NCBI RefSeq assembly: GCF_033170155.1
Contig: NZ_CP137079.1
Location: 2,976,001 to 3,040,000 of the forward strand
Direction of reading: 5' to 3'
DNA: 64,000 bases
DNA from: Raineyella sp. W15-4
Lineage (GTDB): Bacteria > Actinomycetota > Actinomycetes > Propionibacteriales > Propionibacteriaceae
The translations under genes and the position numbers were made by a program. Shown here piece after piece: positions 55,612-64,000 of the stretch; within the stretch, counting starts at the first letter, position 1; every line of letters begins with the position of its first letter. The notes beneath the pieces are model-generated. The model saw nothing but the letters and a program-made list of their open reading frames with translations, searched no databases and was not told where the DNA came from.

Positions 55612-56933
55612 CCGCTCCCCCAGCCTGCTCCGGACGCGGCGAGGACGGGCGCCGGTGGGGACTGCCGCTGGGCCCGGTCCAGGGCGCCGAGACAGATGCC
55701 GATCACCAGGAACGGCACCGAGGCCTGGGCGGTCACCCAGAACAGATCGAGCTGGCCCGAGAAGATCCGCGACAGTTGGACGGCCACCGCCAGGGTGCCG
55801 TACGCCGGATCGAGCCGCCAGAGGATCGGAAGCGCCCCGATCATCAGCACCAGGAAGGCGGCCAGTCCGACGATCCCCGCGGCGGCGATCACCTCCATCT
55901 CGGCGTTGGGCGGCTGGAACGTCGGTTCCCCGGGCCGGTACCAGTAGCGCAGGCCGTGGCCCACCCACGGCGAGGTGGCCCAGTAGGCGACGGTGTCCCG
56001 GAGCCAGGCCAGTCGGGTGTTGGCCGAGTTGTACGCGTTCCCGGAGGCCAACTGCTCCCGCACCGTCATCACCACGACGACCGTGGCGGGGACGACCAGG
56101 GCCAGGATGATCTTCGATCGGCGCCGATGGGCGTCACCGCGCATCACGATGACCACCAGCGCGACCGCCAGCCCGACGAGCGCCTGTCGGGACTGGGTCA
56201 TCATGATGGCGACGGCGTACACGGTGAAGGCGGTCAGCGCCCAGCGTTTGCGCCACCCCAGCCACAGTGGCCGGGCGTACGCCACGATGGCGGCGAACCC
56301 CAGCATCGTGCCGACGAAGTTCTTGTGCATGTCGTACGGCCAGTACAGGTAGACCGGACCGAAATCACCCGTGGCGTACTGGCGCAGTCCCTGGAAGAGG
56401 GTGATCAGCGCCAGCACCAGGGCCGTGCCGAGGAGCAGGTTGAGGCCCGACCGGGCGTGGCCCGAGCGGCCGATGGTCCAGCCGATGATCAGCGCCCCGG
56501 CCACCAGGGCCCAGGTGTGGAACCACTCGACCACCCCGGCGACGTACGGGTTCGCGATCACCGTGAACAGGGTGGCGAACTGGTACAGGCTCGACAGCCA
56601 CAACAGCCCACGCAGCGCCGGACTGAACGGCCGCGGCGCGAACACCAGGGCGGTCAGTGTCGCCGCGCCCAGCGCCGCGTCGGAGATCGACAGGTCCAGC
56701 CCGGCACCGCCGACCCGCCGCACCACCAGCATCAGCGGCACGGCCAGCAGCGGGATCGCCGCCACGTCGGCCATCGTCAGCCCCAGGACCAGGACCACAC
56801 CCACCACGGCGACGGCGAGGATCGGCCGGGCCGGCACCAGATACCCCACCCCGAGGGCGAGTCCCACCGCCAGCACGCCGCCGAGCAGCCACACCGTACG
56901 CTGCCCGGCTCGAGTCGCCATCAGCGCCGCCAT
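55608..56933 (-). CDS. O-antigen ligase/polymerase-like membrane protein
   Basis: The 441-residue protein has about 12 helices with a large loop near residues 290-345 that contains NAYNSANTRLAWLRDTVAYW and WVGHGLRYWY, followed by an H-x-EIEV-like NAEMEVIAAAGIVGL. This is the WaaL/O-antigen-ligase pattern of proteins that ligate or polymerise lipid-linked glycans. The ATG at 56933 overlaps the fused transferase stop by one base; the open frame extends to 58847 but only as a shadow of that gene. Confidence 0.85.
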   Translation of the reverse strand: MAALMATRAGQRTVWLLGGVLAVGLALGVGYLVPARPILAVAVVGVVLVLGLTMADVAAIPLLAVPLMLVVRRVGGAGLDLSISDAALGAATLTALVFAPRPFSPALRGLLWLSSLYQFATLFTVIANPYVAGVVEWFHTWALVAGALIIGWTIGRSGHARSGLNLLLGTALVLALITLFQGLRQYATGDFGPVYLYWPYDMHKNFVGTMLGFAAIVAYARPLWLGWRKRWALTAFTVYAVAIMMTQSRQALVGLAVALVVIVMRGDAHRRRSKIILALVVPATVVVVMTVREQLASGNAYNSANTRLAWLRDTVAYWATSPWVGHGLRYWYRPGEPTFQPPNAEMEVIAAAGIVGLAAFLVLMIGALPILWRLDPAYGTLAVAVQLSRIFSGQLDLFWVTAQASVPFLVIGICLGALDRAQRQSPPAPVLAASGAGWGSG

Positions 56934-58954
56934 CAGGCCTCCCCCTGCCGTGCCTCGTCGACCCGCAGTGCCGCTTCGACACGGACCGGTCCCCTGGCGA
57001 AGGTCCGGGCCCTGGCGGCAGCGGACCGGCCGCGCTCGCCGGTCAGCACGGCGGCCCGCAGCGCCGCCCCGAGCACCTGGCCGGCGCGGGCGACCTGCCA
57101 GCCGACGGCACCGAAGTGCTTGCGGAGGTAGCGCTCCTGGGAGGCGTGGAAATGCGTGTCCCGCCGGGCGGAGTCGGTGCTGGTCGCCGCCCCGAGGTGC
57201 TCCGCGGTGATGCTCGGCACCTCGGCGTGGCGCCAGCCGAGCAGTGCTGCCCGATACGCCCAGTCGGTCTCCTCCGCGTAGAGGAAGAAGCGTTCGTCGA
57301 GCCCCCCGACCTGGGCGAGGGCCTCGGCCCGCAGCATCAGCACCGACCCGATCACGTACCGGTCGGGGCGGTTCCACCGGCCCAGACCGATCGCCTCCAG
57401 CCAGGTCGCGCGAGGCGACGGGAACGGCCAGGCGACCCGCGACGGGTGCCCGGCCCCGTCGACCTGGGAGGGGCCGACACTGGCGAGCCCGGGATCGGCC
57501 AGCAACGCGGCGTGGAGCGCCTCGACGTCCTCGATCGAGATCACCGCGTCCGGGTTGAGCAGCAGCACGTCCGCCGCCGGTCGCCGGCGGTGCCGCAGCG
57601 CGGTGTTGACCCCGTAGGCGAAGCCCCCGTTGCGGCCGGAGTCGAGGTAAGTCACCCCCAGCTCCGCACAGATCGCCCGGATCTCGGGCATCGAGGAGTT
57701 GTCCACCACGGTGACCGGCAGAGAGGCCACCGGGGTCAGCGCACGCCGGACCAGCTCCGCAGAGCGGAAGGCGACCAGGACGATCTCGACGCTCCGGTCC
57801 TCGACGGCCTCGGCCGTGGACGTGCCGGCCGGCCCGGACCGGGCGGGGTCGGGCTCGTGCCGGACGGCCCGGTACATCGCGAGCAGGTCCTCGGCCACCC
57901 GATCCCAGGACGTCGTGGCGGCACGCGTCAGCCCCCGGGCCCGCAGTTCGGCGGCCAACTGCTCGTCGTGTCCCACCCGCAGCAGTGCTTCCCGCAACGC
58001 GGCCGGGTCGCCGGGCGGCACCAGCAGGCCGACGCCGCCGACCACATCGGGCAGGGCGCCGCTGTCGCTGGCCACCACCGGGGTGCCGCAGGCCATCGCC
58101 TCGACCGCCACCCGACCGTACTGCTCCACCCACGAGCGGGTGGTGAGCGAGGGCACGGCCAGCACGTCCAGCCCGCGGTAGAACTCCGGAAGATCCGCCT
58201 GGTCGACCGGGCCCAGGAACTCGACCCGGCCGTCGGCGCCGCCGCCCGTCACCCGGGCCCGCAGCTCCGCCTCCTCCGGACCGGCCCCGGCGAGGCGCAG
58301 AGCCAGCCGAGGGTCGCCGGCCACCGCGTCGAGCAGCACATCGACGCCCTTGTGACGGGCCAGCCGCCCGGCGTAGCCCACGACGACACGCCCCTCCGGG
58401 TCGCGCCGGGGCCCGCCACTCCCGGCGGGACGGAAATGGTCGGTGTCGAGACCCAGCGGGATCAGCCGCGCCGCGCCGGGAAAGCCCTTGTCCTCGCAGA
58501 TCCGTCCGGCGGCGGTGTTGCACACCTGCACCCCGGCCGCATGGCGCAGGGCGATCCGTTCCGACCATCGGAACGGGATCGGATAGGTCTTGCGGAGGTT
58601 CTGCGCCGAGTAGAGCAGGTACGGCGCACGGCGGCGGCGCAGCCGGCTCAGGGCGAGGATCTCGGCGGTGGCCAGGGCGAACGGCTCCTCGTGGATGTCG
58701 AGGACGTCCCAGTGCTCGCCGAGGGCGCGCCAGAGCGGCCGCGGGTCGTAGAGAAAGAGTGCCGGGTGACGCCCGATCGTCGCCACACCGCGGGTCTTCT
58801 CGCCCGGTCGGAGGGTCAGGTCGACCATCCGGCCGCCCTCGTCCCAACGTCGGGCGGTCAGCAGGGTGACGTCGGCGCCGGCCCGCTCCAGGGCGCGTTC
58901 CCGCTCCCGCCAGCTGTCGACGACACCGCTGTGGAAGATCCGCAGCACGCGCAC
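56933..58954 (-). CDS. Bifunctional GT4-GT2 glycosyltransferase fusion
   Basis: The 673-residue protein joins two transferases. Residues about 1-380 are a GT4: RIFHSGVVDSWRERERAL, VVGYAGRLARHKGVDVLLDA and EQYGRVAVEAMACGTPVV. After a short Ala/Glu-rich linker, residues about 400-640 are a GT2 resembling rhamnosyltransferases (IVLVAFRSAELV, TVVDNSSMPEIRA, GGFAYGVNTAL, LLLNPDAVIS, and DERFFLYAEETDWAYRA). Two successive sugars could be added by one chain (inference). The GTG at 58954 has GGAGGGGGG upstream. It is the first gene of the minus arm. Confidence 0.9.
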   Translation of the reverse strand: MRVLRIFHSGVVDSWRERERALERAGADVTLLTARRWDEGGRMVDLTLRPGEKTRGVATIGRHPALFLYDPRPLWRALGEHWDVLDIHEEPFALATAEILALSRLRRRRAPYLLYSAQNLRKTYPIPFRWSERIALRHAAGVQVCNTAAGRICEDKGFPGAARLIPLGLDTDHFRPAGSGGPRRDPEGRVVVGYAGRLARHKGVDVLLDAVAGDPRLALRLAGAGPEEAELRARVTGGGADGRVEFLGPVDQADLPEFYRGLDVLAVPSLTTRSWVEQYGRVAVEAMACGTPVVASDSGALPDVVGGVGLLVPPGDPAALREALLRVGHDEQLAAELRARGLTRAATTSWDRVAEDLLAMYRAVRHEPDPARSGPAGTSTAEAVEDRSVEIVLVAFRSAELVRRALTPVASLPVTVVDNSSMPEIRAICAELGVTYLDSGRNGGFAYGVNTALRHRRRPAADVLLLNPDAVISIEDVEALHAALLADPGLASVGPSQVDGAGHPSRVAWPFPSPRATWLEAIGLGRWNRPDRYVIGSVLMLRAEALAQVGGLDERFFLYAEETDWAYRAALLGWRHAEVPSITAEHLGAATSTDSARRDTHFHASQERYLRKHFGAVGWQVARAGQVLGAALRAAVLTGERGRSAAARARTFARGPVRVEAALRVDEARQGEA

Positions 58955-59102
58955 GGCCGCCCCCCTCCGGACCAGTTGAAGTGCGGGCCCCACCCTAGCC
59001 GACTGGGCCGACAGCGCCGGCTGGGCGCCCGCTGTGTGAAAATGTCGAGGACGAAAACGTCGGGCACACACCTATCTATCGACCGATGACTGGAGAGCAA
59101 CC

Positions 59103-60749
59103 GTGCAGTTCCGAGAGTTCCTGGCTGTCCTCGGGTCCCGCTGGAAGACCGTCGTGGTCAGCCTGCTCCTGGTGCTCTCGGCGACAGTGGCCGCCACCCT
59201 ACGCATCCAGCCGACCTACGAGGCGACGACCCAGGTCTTCTTCGCCGCCGACTCCACCAAGCCCGGCGGGTACACACTGACGACCGACGATCTGGGCACC
59301 TTCCAGCGGCTCGTCGACTCCCCGGTGGTGATGGGGCCGCTGCGGGACTCGCTGAAGCCGGCCCCCGGCACGTCGCTGACCGTCACCGCCGCCGTCACCG
59401 ACGGTTCACCGATGCTGGACATCAGCGCCCGTTCCAGCTCGGCCACCACGGCCGCCGCGGCCGCGAACGCCGTGGGCCCCGAGCTCGCCTCGATCGGTCG
59501 TGACTTCGTCCCGGGGCTGCTCGCCACCGGCCAGAACGTCAAGGCGACCACCATCACCCCGGCCGAGGTCCCCAGCCGCCCGGTCGCGCCGAACCTCGTC
59601 CAGAACGTCGCGCTGGGGCTCCTCGCCGGCCTCGCCCTGGGCATCGGCCTGGCCATGCTGCGGCAGTTCCTCGACACCCGGGTGCGGTCCGAGCGCGACG
59701 TACGCGCCGTGTCGGACCGCCCGATCCTCGGCGCCCTCCGCCTGTTGCCGAAGGGCACCGACGCGGGAACACTGATGACCGACGATCCGCACGGGGTACC
59801 CGCCGAGGAATACCGCAGACTTCGGACCAACCTGCAGTTCGCCGATGTCACCACCGGGGGAAAGCACTCCTTCGTCATCACCTCGGTGATGCCCGGTGAG
59901 GGCAAGACGACCACCTCGGTGAACCTGGCCATCGCCCTGGCCGATTCCGGGGCCCGGGTACTGCTGGTGGACGGTGACCTGCGCAATCCGTCGGTCGCCG
60001 CCGCGATGGGCCTGGAGGGCAACGTCGGTCTCACCACCGTGCTCCTCGGCCGGACGACGGTGGCGCAGGCGGCGCAGCAGTGGGGGGATTCGACCCTGCA
60101 GGTACTCCCGTCCGGCGCGATCCCGCCGAATCCGAGCGAGCTGCTGGGGTCGACGGCGATGGCCACCCTCTTCGAGGAGCTGCTGGCGGCGTACGACTAT
60201 GTGCTGGTGGACAGCCCCCCGGTGCTCCCGGTGATCGACCCGGTGCTCATCGACCGGCTCGTCGGCGGGATGCTGGTCGTGGTCGGAGTGAACTGCACCC
60301 TGAAGCGGGACCTGGCCCAGGCGGTCCGGCAGCTCCAGACGGTGGACGCCACGGTCGCCGGGTTCGCGCTCAACCGGGTGCCGAACGACGACGCCGGACG
60401 GTACGGCAGCTACTACGCGTACGGTCGCGGCAAGAAGGACAGGCGTCGGCGGGAGGCGGTGGCCTCCCGGAACGGCAGCCTGGAGGAGGCCGTTCCGGTC
60501 ACCCCGGCGGCCATCCCGGGGCTCTCCGGGCCCTCGGACGGCGACGAGCACCAGGCGGCCCGGACGCCGCAGGGCGCGCCGTACGCGCCGCCGCAGAGCG
60601 ACTCACACTTCGCCCGGTCGCAGGGGATCCTCCGTCCGTTGCCGTCACCTCCGGCGCCTACCACCAGTGAGGACATGGACGACACGGCGATCAACGCCGT
60701 GGTGCCCCCGACCACCCAGCCCAGTCATGGGCGCAGGTTCGCGGACTAG
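59103..60749 (+). CDS. Chain-length determinant fused to BY-kinase (Wzz-Wzc/CpsCD)
   Basis: The 548-residue protein has a first helix (about 17-33), an extracytoplasmic Wzz-like domain to about 160, a second helix (about 163-186), and a cytoplasmic tyrosine-kinase domain with Walker A TSVMPGEGKTTTS near 265, Walker A' VLLVDGDLRNP and YVLVDSPPVLPVID. A Tyr-rich stretch YGSYYAYGRGKK (about 440) could be the autophosphorylated cluster. A long Pro/Arg-rich tail follows. It controls polymer length and export. The GTG start follows GGAGAG and diverges from the fused transferase across 148 bases. Confidence 0.9.
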   Translation: MQFREFLAVLGSRWKTVVVSLLLVLSATVAATLRIQPTYEATTQVFFAADSTKPGGYTLTTDDLGTFQRLVDSPVVMGPLRDSLKPAPGTSLTVTAAVTDGSPMLDISARSSSATTAAAAANAVGPELASIGRDFVPGLLATGQNVKATTITPAEVPSRPVAPNLVQNVALGLLAGLALGIGLAMLRQFLDTRVRSERDVRAVSDRPILGALRLLPKGTDAGTLMTDDPHGVPAEEYRRLRTNLQFADVTTGGKHSFVITSVMPGEGKTTTSVNLAIALADSGARVLLVDGDLRNPSVAAAMGLEGNVGLTTVLLGRTTVAQAAQQWGDSTLQVLPSGAIPPNPSELLGSTAMATLFEELLAAYDYVLVDSPPVLPVIDPVLIDRLVGGMLVVVGVNCTLKRDLAQAVRQLQTVDATVAGFALNRVPNDDAGRYGSYYAYGRGKKDRRRREAVASRNGSLEEAVPVTPAAIPGLSGPSDGDEHQAARTPQGAPYAPPQSDSHFARSQGILRPLPSPPAPTTSEDMDDTAINAVVPPTTQPSHGRRFAD

Positions 60750-60758
60750 GCGCGGGAC

Positions 60759-62120
60759 GTGCACCGACCCGTTGTCCCCGCCGTCGCCGGCCCCACCACC
60801 ACGCCCGACACCCGCCCGACCACCGCGGCGACCCCGCCCACGGCGGGAGCCTGCTCGCTGACGCTGCACGGCCTGGCCTGCCGCGTCCCGGTGCGGCTGC
60901 TCGGGGAGCGGGCCGAGGAACTGCGGACCTCCCTGACCGCGGCGTGGTCGCGCTGTCTCACCCCCGACGGCTGTCTCACCCAGGACGGCAACCCCACCCA
61001 GGACGACGGCGCACTGGTCACCGACCCGATCGCGGTCCGGCTGGGGTCCGCACTGCCGGCACCCGACCAGGCACCGGACGCCGGCCCCGGCGCCGACGTG
61101 GTCCAGGTCGACGGCCACCGGCTCGATGCGGTCCTGCAACACACCACCCAGGCGGTCACCCGCGCCCTCATCGCTGCCCAGACCGGCAGACTCCTGATGT
61201 TCCACGCGGGTGCGTGCGCCGATCCGGCGACCGGCGCCACCGTGGCGTACGTCGCCTCCAGCGGCACGGGCAAGACGACACTGTCCCGCGTGCTCGGCCG
61301 CACCCTCGGCTATCTCACCGACGAGACCGTCGGGATCACCGCCGACGGGTCCGTCCTCCCCTATCCCAAGCCGCTGTCGATCCGGCAGGACGGCACCGCC
61401 GCTCCCAAGCGGGAGAGCTCACCCGACGACCTGCACCTCCTCCCGGCACCGGCCGACCCGTGGCTGCGCCGGATCGTCCTGCTGCACCGGACCGACACCC
61501 ACAGCGGACCGCCGACCGTGGAGCCCCTCGAGCTGCCCGAGGCCGTCATCGCACTGGCGCCCGAGTCCTCCGCCCTGAGCAGTCTGGACCATCCGCTCCA
61601 GCTGCTGTCGGAGCTGCTCGCCGGCACCGGCCCGGTGCTGCGCTGCACCTACCGCGAGGCGGCACAGCTGGTCCCCGTCCTGACCTCCTTGGCCGAGGAG
61701 CCCCTCCCGACGTCCGACCGCCCTCCCCGGCGGGGCGGCACGGAGCCTCCGAGCGCCCCGACGCGGCACACGCCGGCACCACCGCGGCGGAGCCACGACG
61801 CCGGCCACCGGTCGCCCGGGACAGACCCGCTCCGGGCCTGCGACGGCGGCCTGCTCCGGGTGGAACCGGAGGACTCGCTGACCCTGGCGGACGGGCTCCT
61901 GCTGCTCTACCAGCACACTGTGGTCCGCCTCAGCGACGTCGGCCGCGCCATCGTCGCGCTGTGCGACCAGCCGCGCACCGATGCGGAGATCGCCGGTCGG
62001 CTGGCCGCCGAGTTCGGTCACCCTCCACAGGGAAGCATCGAGGACGCCGCCCGCGACGCGGTCGACATGCTGGTGTCCGGCGGCATTCTCCGGCGAACGG
62101 GCCCGGGCACATGCCGCTGA
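60759..62120 (+). CDS. HprK-like kinase fused to PqqD-like domain
   Basis: The 453-residue protein has an HprK/PEP-carboxykinase-like kinase core (about 85-310): LLMFHAGACAD with the catalytic-type His, P-loop VASSGTGKTTLSR near residue 168, YLTDETVGI and PYPKPLSIR. After a Pro/Arg-rich linker of about 60 residues, the C-terminal 80 residues are PqqD-like (about 372-450): LTLADGLLLLYQHTVVRLSDVGRAIVALCDQPRTDAEIAGRLAAEF and a final DMLVSGGILR. PqqD domains bind peptide substrates for modifying enzymes. In other bacteria separate HprK-like and PqqD proteins occur together in exopolysaccharide loci; here they are one chain. The GTG start has only a weak ribosome site. Confidence 0.8.
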   Translation: MHRPVVPAVAGPTTTPDTRPTTAATPPTAGACSLTLHGLACRVPVRLLGERAEELRTSLTAAWSRCLTPDGCLTQDGNPTQDDGALVTDPIAVRLGSALPAPDQAPDAGPGADVVQVDGHRLDAVLQHTTQAVTRALIAAQTGRLLMFHAGACADPATGATVAYVASSGTGKTTLSRVLGRTLGYLTDETVGITADGSVLPYPKPLSIRQDGTAAPKRESSPDDLHLLPAPADPWLRRIVLLHRTDTHSGPPTVEPLELPEAVIALAPESSALSSLDHPLQLLSELLAGTGPVLRCTYREAAQLVPVLTSLAEEPLPTSDRPPRRGGTEPPSAPTRHTPAPPRRSHDAGHRSPGTDPLRACDGGLLRVEPEDSLTLADGLLLLYQHTVVRLSDVGRAIVALCDQPRTDAEIAGRLAAEFGHPPQGSIEDAARDAVDMLVSGGILRRTGPGTCR

Positions 62121-62170
62121 TCGACCGAACCGGACAGACCAGGACACCGGACGAGCACGGAAGGGCGCAG

Positions 62171-63400
62171 ATGACGGTTCAGCAGCCGACCGGAGGGCCG
62201 TCGGCGGAGACCCAGGCACCCCCGGACGGATCCTCCCGGCCGGGCTCGGCGCCGCCGGAGGAGGCGGACCGTACGGCCGGTACGGTCGACCTGACCGGCC
62301 TGCGGATCGCCCTCGCCCACGACTACCTGACCCAGCGCGGTGGCGCCGAGCGGGTCGTCCTGTCACTGCTGCGCGCCTTCCCCGATGCGGTGATCCACAC
62401 CACCCTCTACGACCCGGACGGCACCTTCCCCGACTTCCGCGACGCCCACATCGTCACCTCACCGCTCAACCGGATCGGGGCGCTGCGCCACGACCCCCGC
62501 CTCGCCCTCCCGCTGCTGGCCTGGGCGAGCAGCCGGATGCGGATCGACGCCGACGTGGTGGTGGCCTCGTCCAGCGGTTGGGCGCACGCGTTCCCCACCG
62601 ACGGTCGGCGGCTGGTCTACTGCCACAACCCGGCCCGTTGGCTCTACCAGTCCGACGAATACCTCGGTGAGGCGGGCAGGCTGTCGCCGCAGCGGCTCGC
62701 CCTGGCGCCGCTGCGCGGCCCGCTACGGGCCTGGGACCGACGGGCGGCCCACCGGGCCGACCGCTACCTGGGCAACTCCCGGGTGGTCGTCCGGCGGATC
62801 GCCACCACGTACGGCATCGACGCGGGTCTGGTCCCGCCGCCGCACAGCATCGATGCCTCGGGGCCCCGCCAGCCGGTCCCCGCCCTGGTCGACTGGCAGG
62901 ACGGCTATCACCTCATCGTCTCCCGCCTGCAGCCGTACAAGAACGTCGACCAGGCGCTGGAGGCGTTCCGATCGCTGCCGAACGAGCGCCTGGTCGTCGT
63001 CGGCCACGGCCCCCTCGCCGACCAGCTCAGGGCACAGGCACCGGCCAACACCCGGCTGCTGTCCCGGCTCAGCGACGCCCAGCTGCGGTGGACGTACGCC
63101 CATGCCGTGGCGCTGCTCGCCCCGTCGTACGAGGACTTCGGTCTCACCCCGCTCGAAGCCGCGGCATTCGGCCGCCCGACCCTGGCCCTGCACGCCGGCG
63201 GCTACCTGGACACCGTCGACCCGTCCACCAGCGGCGCGTTCTTCGAGGCGGCCACCCCCGAGGCCATCGCACAGTCGGTCCGGACCTGGCGGACGCACCG
63301 ATGGGATCCCGCAGCGATCGAGCGTCACGCCGACGACTTCTCGGAGGCCCGGTTCATCGACCGGATCCGTACCGAAGTCGCCGCGCTGGCCGGCCGATGA
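62171..63400 (+). CDS. GT4 glycosyltransferase (WbaZ-like)
   Basis: The 409-residue transferase has LRIALAHDYLTQRGGAERVV, RLVYCHNPARWLYQSDEYL, YHLIVSRLQPYKNVDQALEAF and PSYEDFGLTPLEAAAFGRPTL with the E-x7-E motif, matching WbaZ-type mannosyltransferases. The ATG at 62171 follows GGAAGGG; an ATG at 62111 overlaps the preceding gene and is the alternative. A short disordered N-terminus precedes the first strand. Confidence 0.9.
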   Translation: MTVQQPTGGPSAETQAPPDGSSRPGSAPPEEADRTAGTVDLTGLRIALAHDYLTQRGGAERVVLSLLRAFPDAVIHTTLYDPDGTFPDFRDAHIVTSPLNRIGALRHDPRLALPLLAWASSRMRIDADVVVASSSGWAHAFPTDGRRLVYCHNPARWLYQSDEYLGEAGRLSPQRLALAPLRGPLRAWDRRAAHRADRYLGNSRVVVRRIATTYGIDAGLVPPPHSIDASGPRQPVPALVDWQDGYHLIVSRLQPYKNVDQALEAFRSLPNERLVVVGHGPLADQLRAQAPANTRLLSRLSDAQLRWTYAHAVALLAPSYEDFGLTPLEAAAFGRPTLALHAGGYLDTVDPSTSGAFFEAATPEAIAQSVRTWRTHRWDPAAIERHADDFSEARFIDRIRTEVAALAGR

Positions 63401-63582
63401 CGGCGCCGAGCCGGCGGACCGCCGGTAGGGGGTCCGCCGGGAGCGTTCCGGAACGGGCTCCCAATTCACAAAGCGTCGTCCTTCGGTGCTTGAATGACCC
63501 CGTCAGTCGAGCTAGGCGACCAACCGGTCGCCGCACGGCGATCCGGCGCACGGGTCGCCGACGTTCAGGTTTCGGGGGAAAC

Positions 63583-64000
63583 ATGAGCACGGAGGCAACC
63601 ACCAGCACCGAGACAGCGGCCCGCGTCGGCACGGTCGCGGAGCCCATCGCACCCGAGGACGGCCCGGCACACGACCAGGCCGGCCTGGTCGTGCCGCTGC
63701 CTCGGGGCCGCGGATCCTCGCGGCTGATCAGCGCCACCGCTGTCGCCACCGACCTGCTGGCCCTCCTGCTCGCCACCGTCATCGGCGTGCTGGGGCGTAA
63801 CTCCCTGGCCATCTTCCCCGACGCCGCCGACGTGAGTTCGGTGGTCACCGGGATGGCACTGTGGCAGGTCCCGCTGTGGATCGGCCTGCTCGCATCCTGG
63901 GGGCTCTACCGGACCAAGAACATGGGCGCCGGGTCGGTGGAGTACCAGGCGGTGGTGACCGCCACCGGCATCACCGCGGGTCTCACCGCCGCGGTCCTCT
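63583..64000 (+). CDS. Polyprenyl-phosphate sugar phosphotransferase, N-terminal part
   Basis: The first 139 residues visible hold a polar N-terminal tail and then membrane helices (about 52-70, 88-105 and 118 onward) with SWGLYRTKNMGAGSVEYQAVVTAT, the pattern of the N-terminal CoA-binding-like and helical part of WbaP/CpsE-type initiating transferases. The catalytic sugar-transferase domain lies beyond the right edge. The ATG follows GGGGGAAAC. This enzyme would put the first sugar phosphate on undecaprenyl phosphate. Confidence 0.75.
   Translation, partial: MSTEATTSTETAARVGTVAEPIAPEDGPAHDQAGLVVPLPRGRGSSRLISATAVATDLLALLLATVIGVLGRNSLAIFPDAADVSSVVTGMALWQVPLWIGLLASWGLYRTKNMGAGSVEYQAVVTATGITAGLTAAVL

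Noticed and set aside
56934-58847. 638-codon N-terminal extension of the ligase frame
   Set aside because: It is an out-of-frame shadow of the GT4-GT2 fusion; the ligase ATG overlaps that gene's stop by one base.

Overview
The window is GC-rich actinobacterial chromosome. Evidence includes an Lsr2 nucleoid protein, ClpC, a resuscitation-promoting factor, a DUF222/HNH gene, frequent GTG starts and 1-8 base gene overlaps. The gene order clpC, lsr2, a methyltransferase plus NuoD-like pair, folK-folB-folP-folE, ftsH, hpt, tilS, metalloprotease, dacB, ppa resembles what I recall of Streptomyces and Propionibacteriales; a member of the Propionibacteriaceae is my best guess, but I could not test it.

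Left part (1-24,000), mostly housekeeping: the N-terminal end of clpC; lsr2 diverging from a MidA/NDUFAF7-type methyltransferase that is followed by a stand-alone NuoD-like protein; a PAS-domain protein; a membrane coiled-coil protein; a tightly overlapping minus-strand run from dacB through metalloprotease, tilS, hpt, ftsH and folate genes to a DUF3180 membrane protein; ppa; two CrcB fluoride channels with a stress protein; a SAM methyltransferase and SixA; and a pair that looks like the two steps of sulfolipid (SQDG) synthesis.

Middle (24,000-41,950): YqeY; a secreted Rpf muralytic enzyme facing two related secreted polysaccharide deacetylases, one with five LGFP wall-binding repeats and one with a one-base frameshift between its signal peptide and catalytic domain; tRNA-Thr(CGT); a DUF222/HNH endonuclease gene split by an intact IS256-family element with a perfect 8-bp target duplication; a PSP1/RicT protein; DoxX; topA - CYTH/CHAD-like - tmk - holB; an hsp20 gene with a HAIR (HspR) operator; and a broken membrane glycosyltransferase.

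Right part (41,950-64,000) is a surface-polysaccharide locus in two divergent arms. The minus-strand arm (58,954 down to 41,958) carries a GT4-GT2 fusion, an O-antigen-ligase/polymerase-like protein, two GT4 and two GT2 transferases, a PIG-L deacetylase, a Wzx-type flippase, rmlB, an rmlC-rmlD fusion, a YdcF-like protein, rmlA, a small S4 RNA-binding protein, an acyltransferase and a GT87 mannosyltransferase. The plus-strand arm (59,103 onward) carries a chain-length/BY-kinase fusion, an unusual HprK-like kinase fused to a PqqD domain, a GT4 transferase and the start of an initiating sugar phosphotransferase. Together they predict a dTDP-rhamnose-containing, possibly deacetylated and acylated surface glycan. 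The most interesting points are the MidA/NuoD-like pair with lost quinone ligands, the HprK-PqqD fusion, the SQDG pair and the repeat/frameshift history of the deacetylases.
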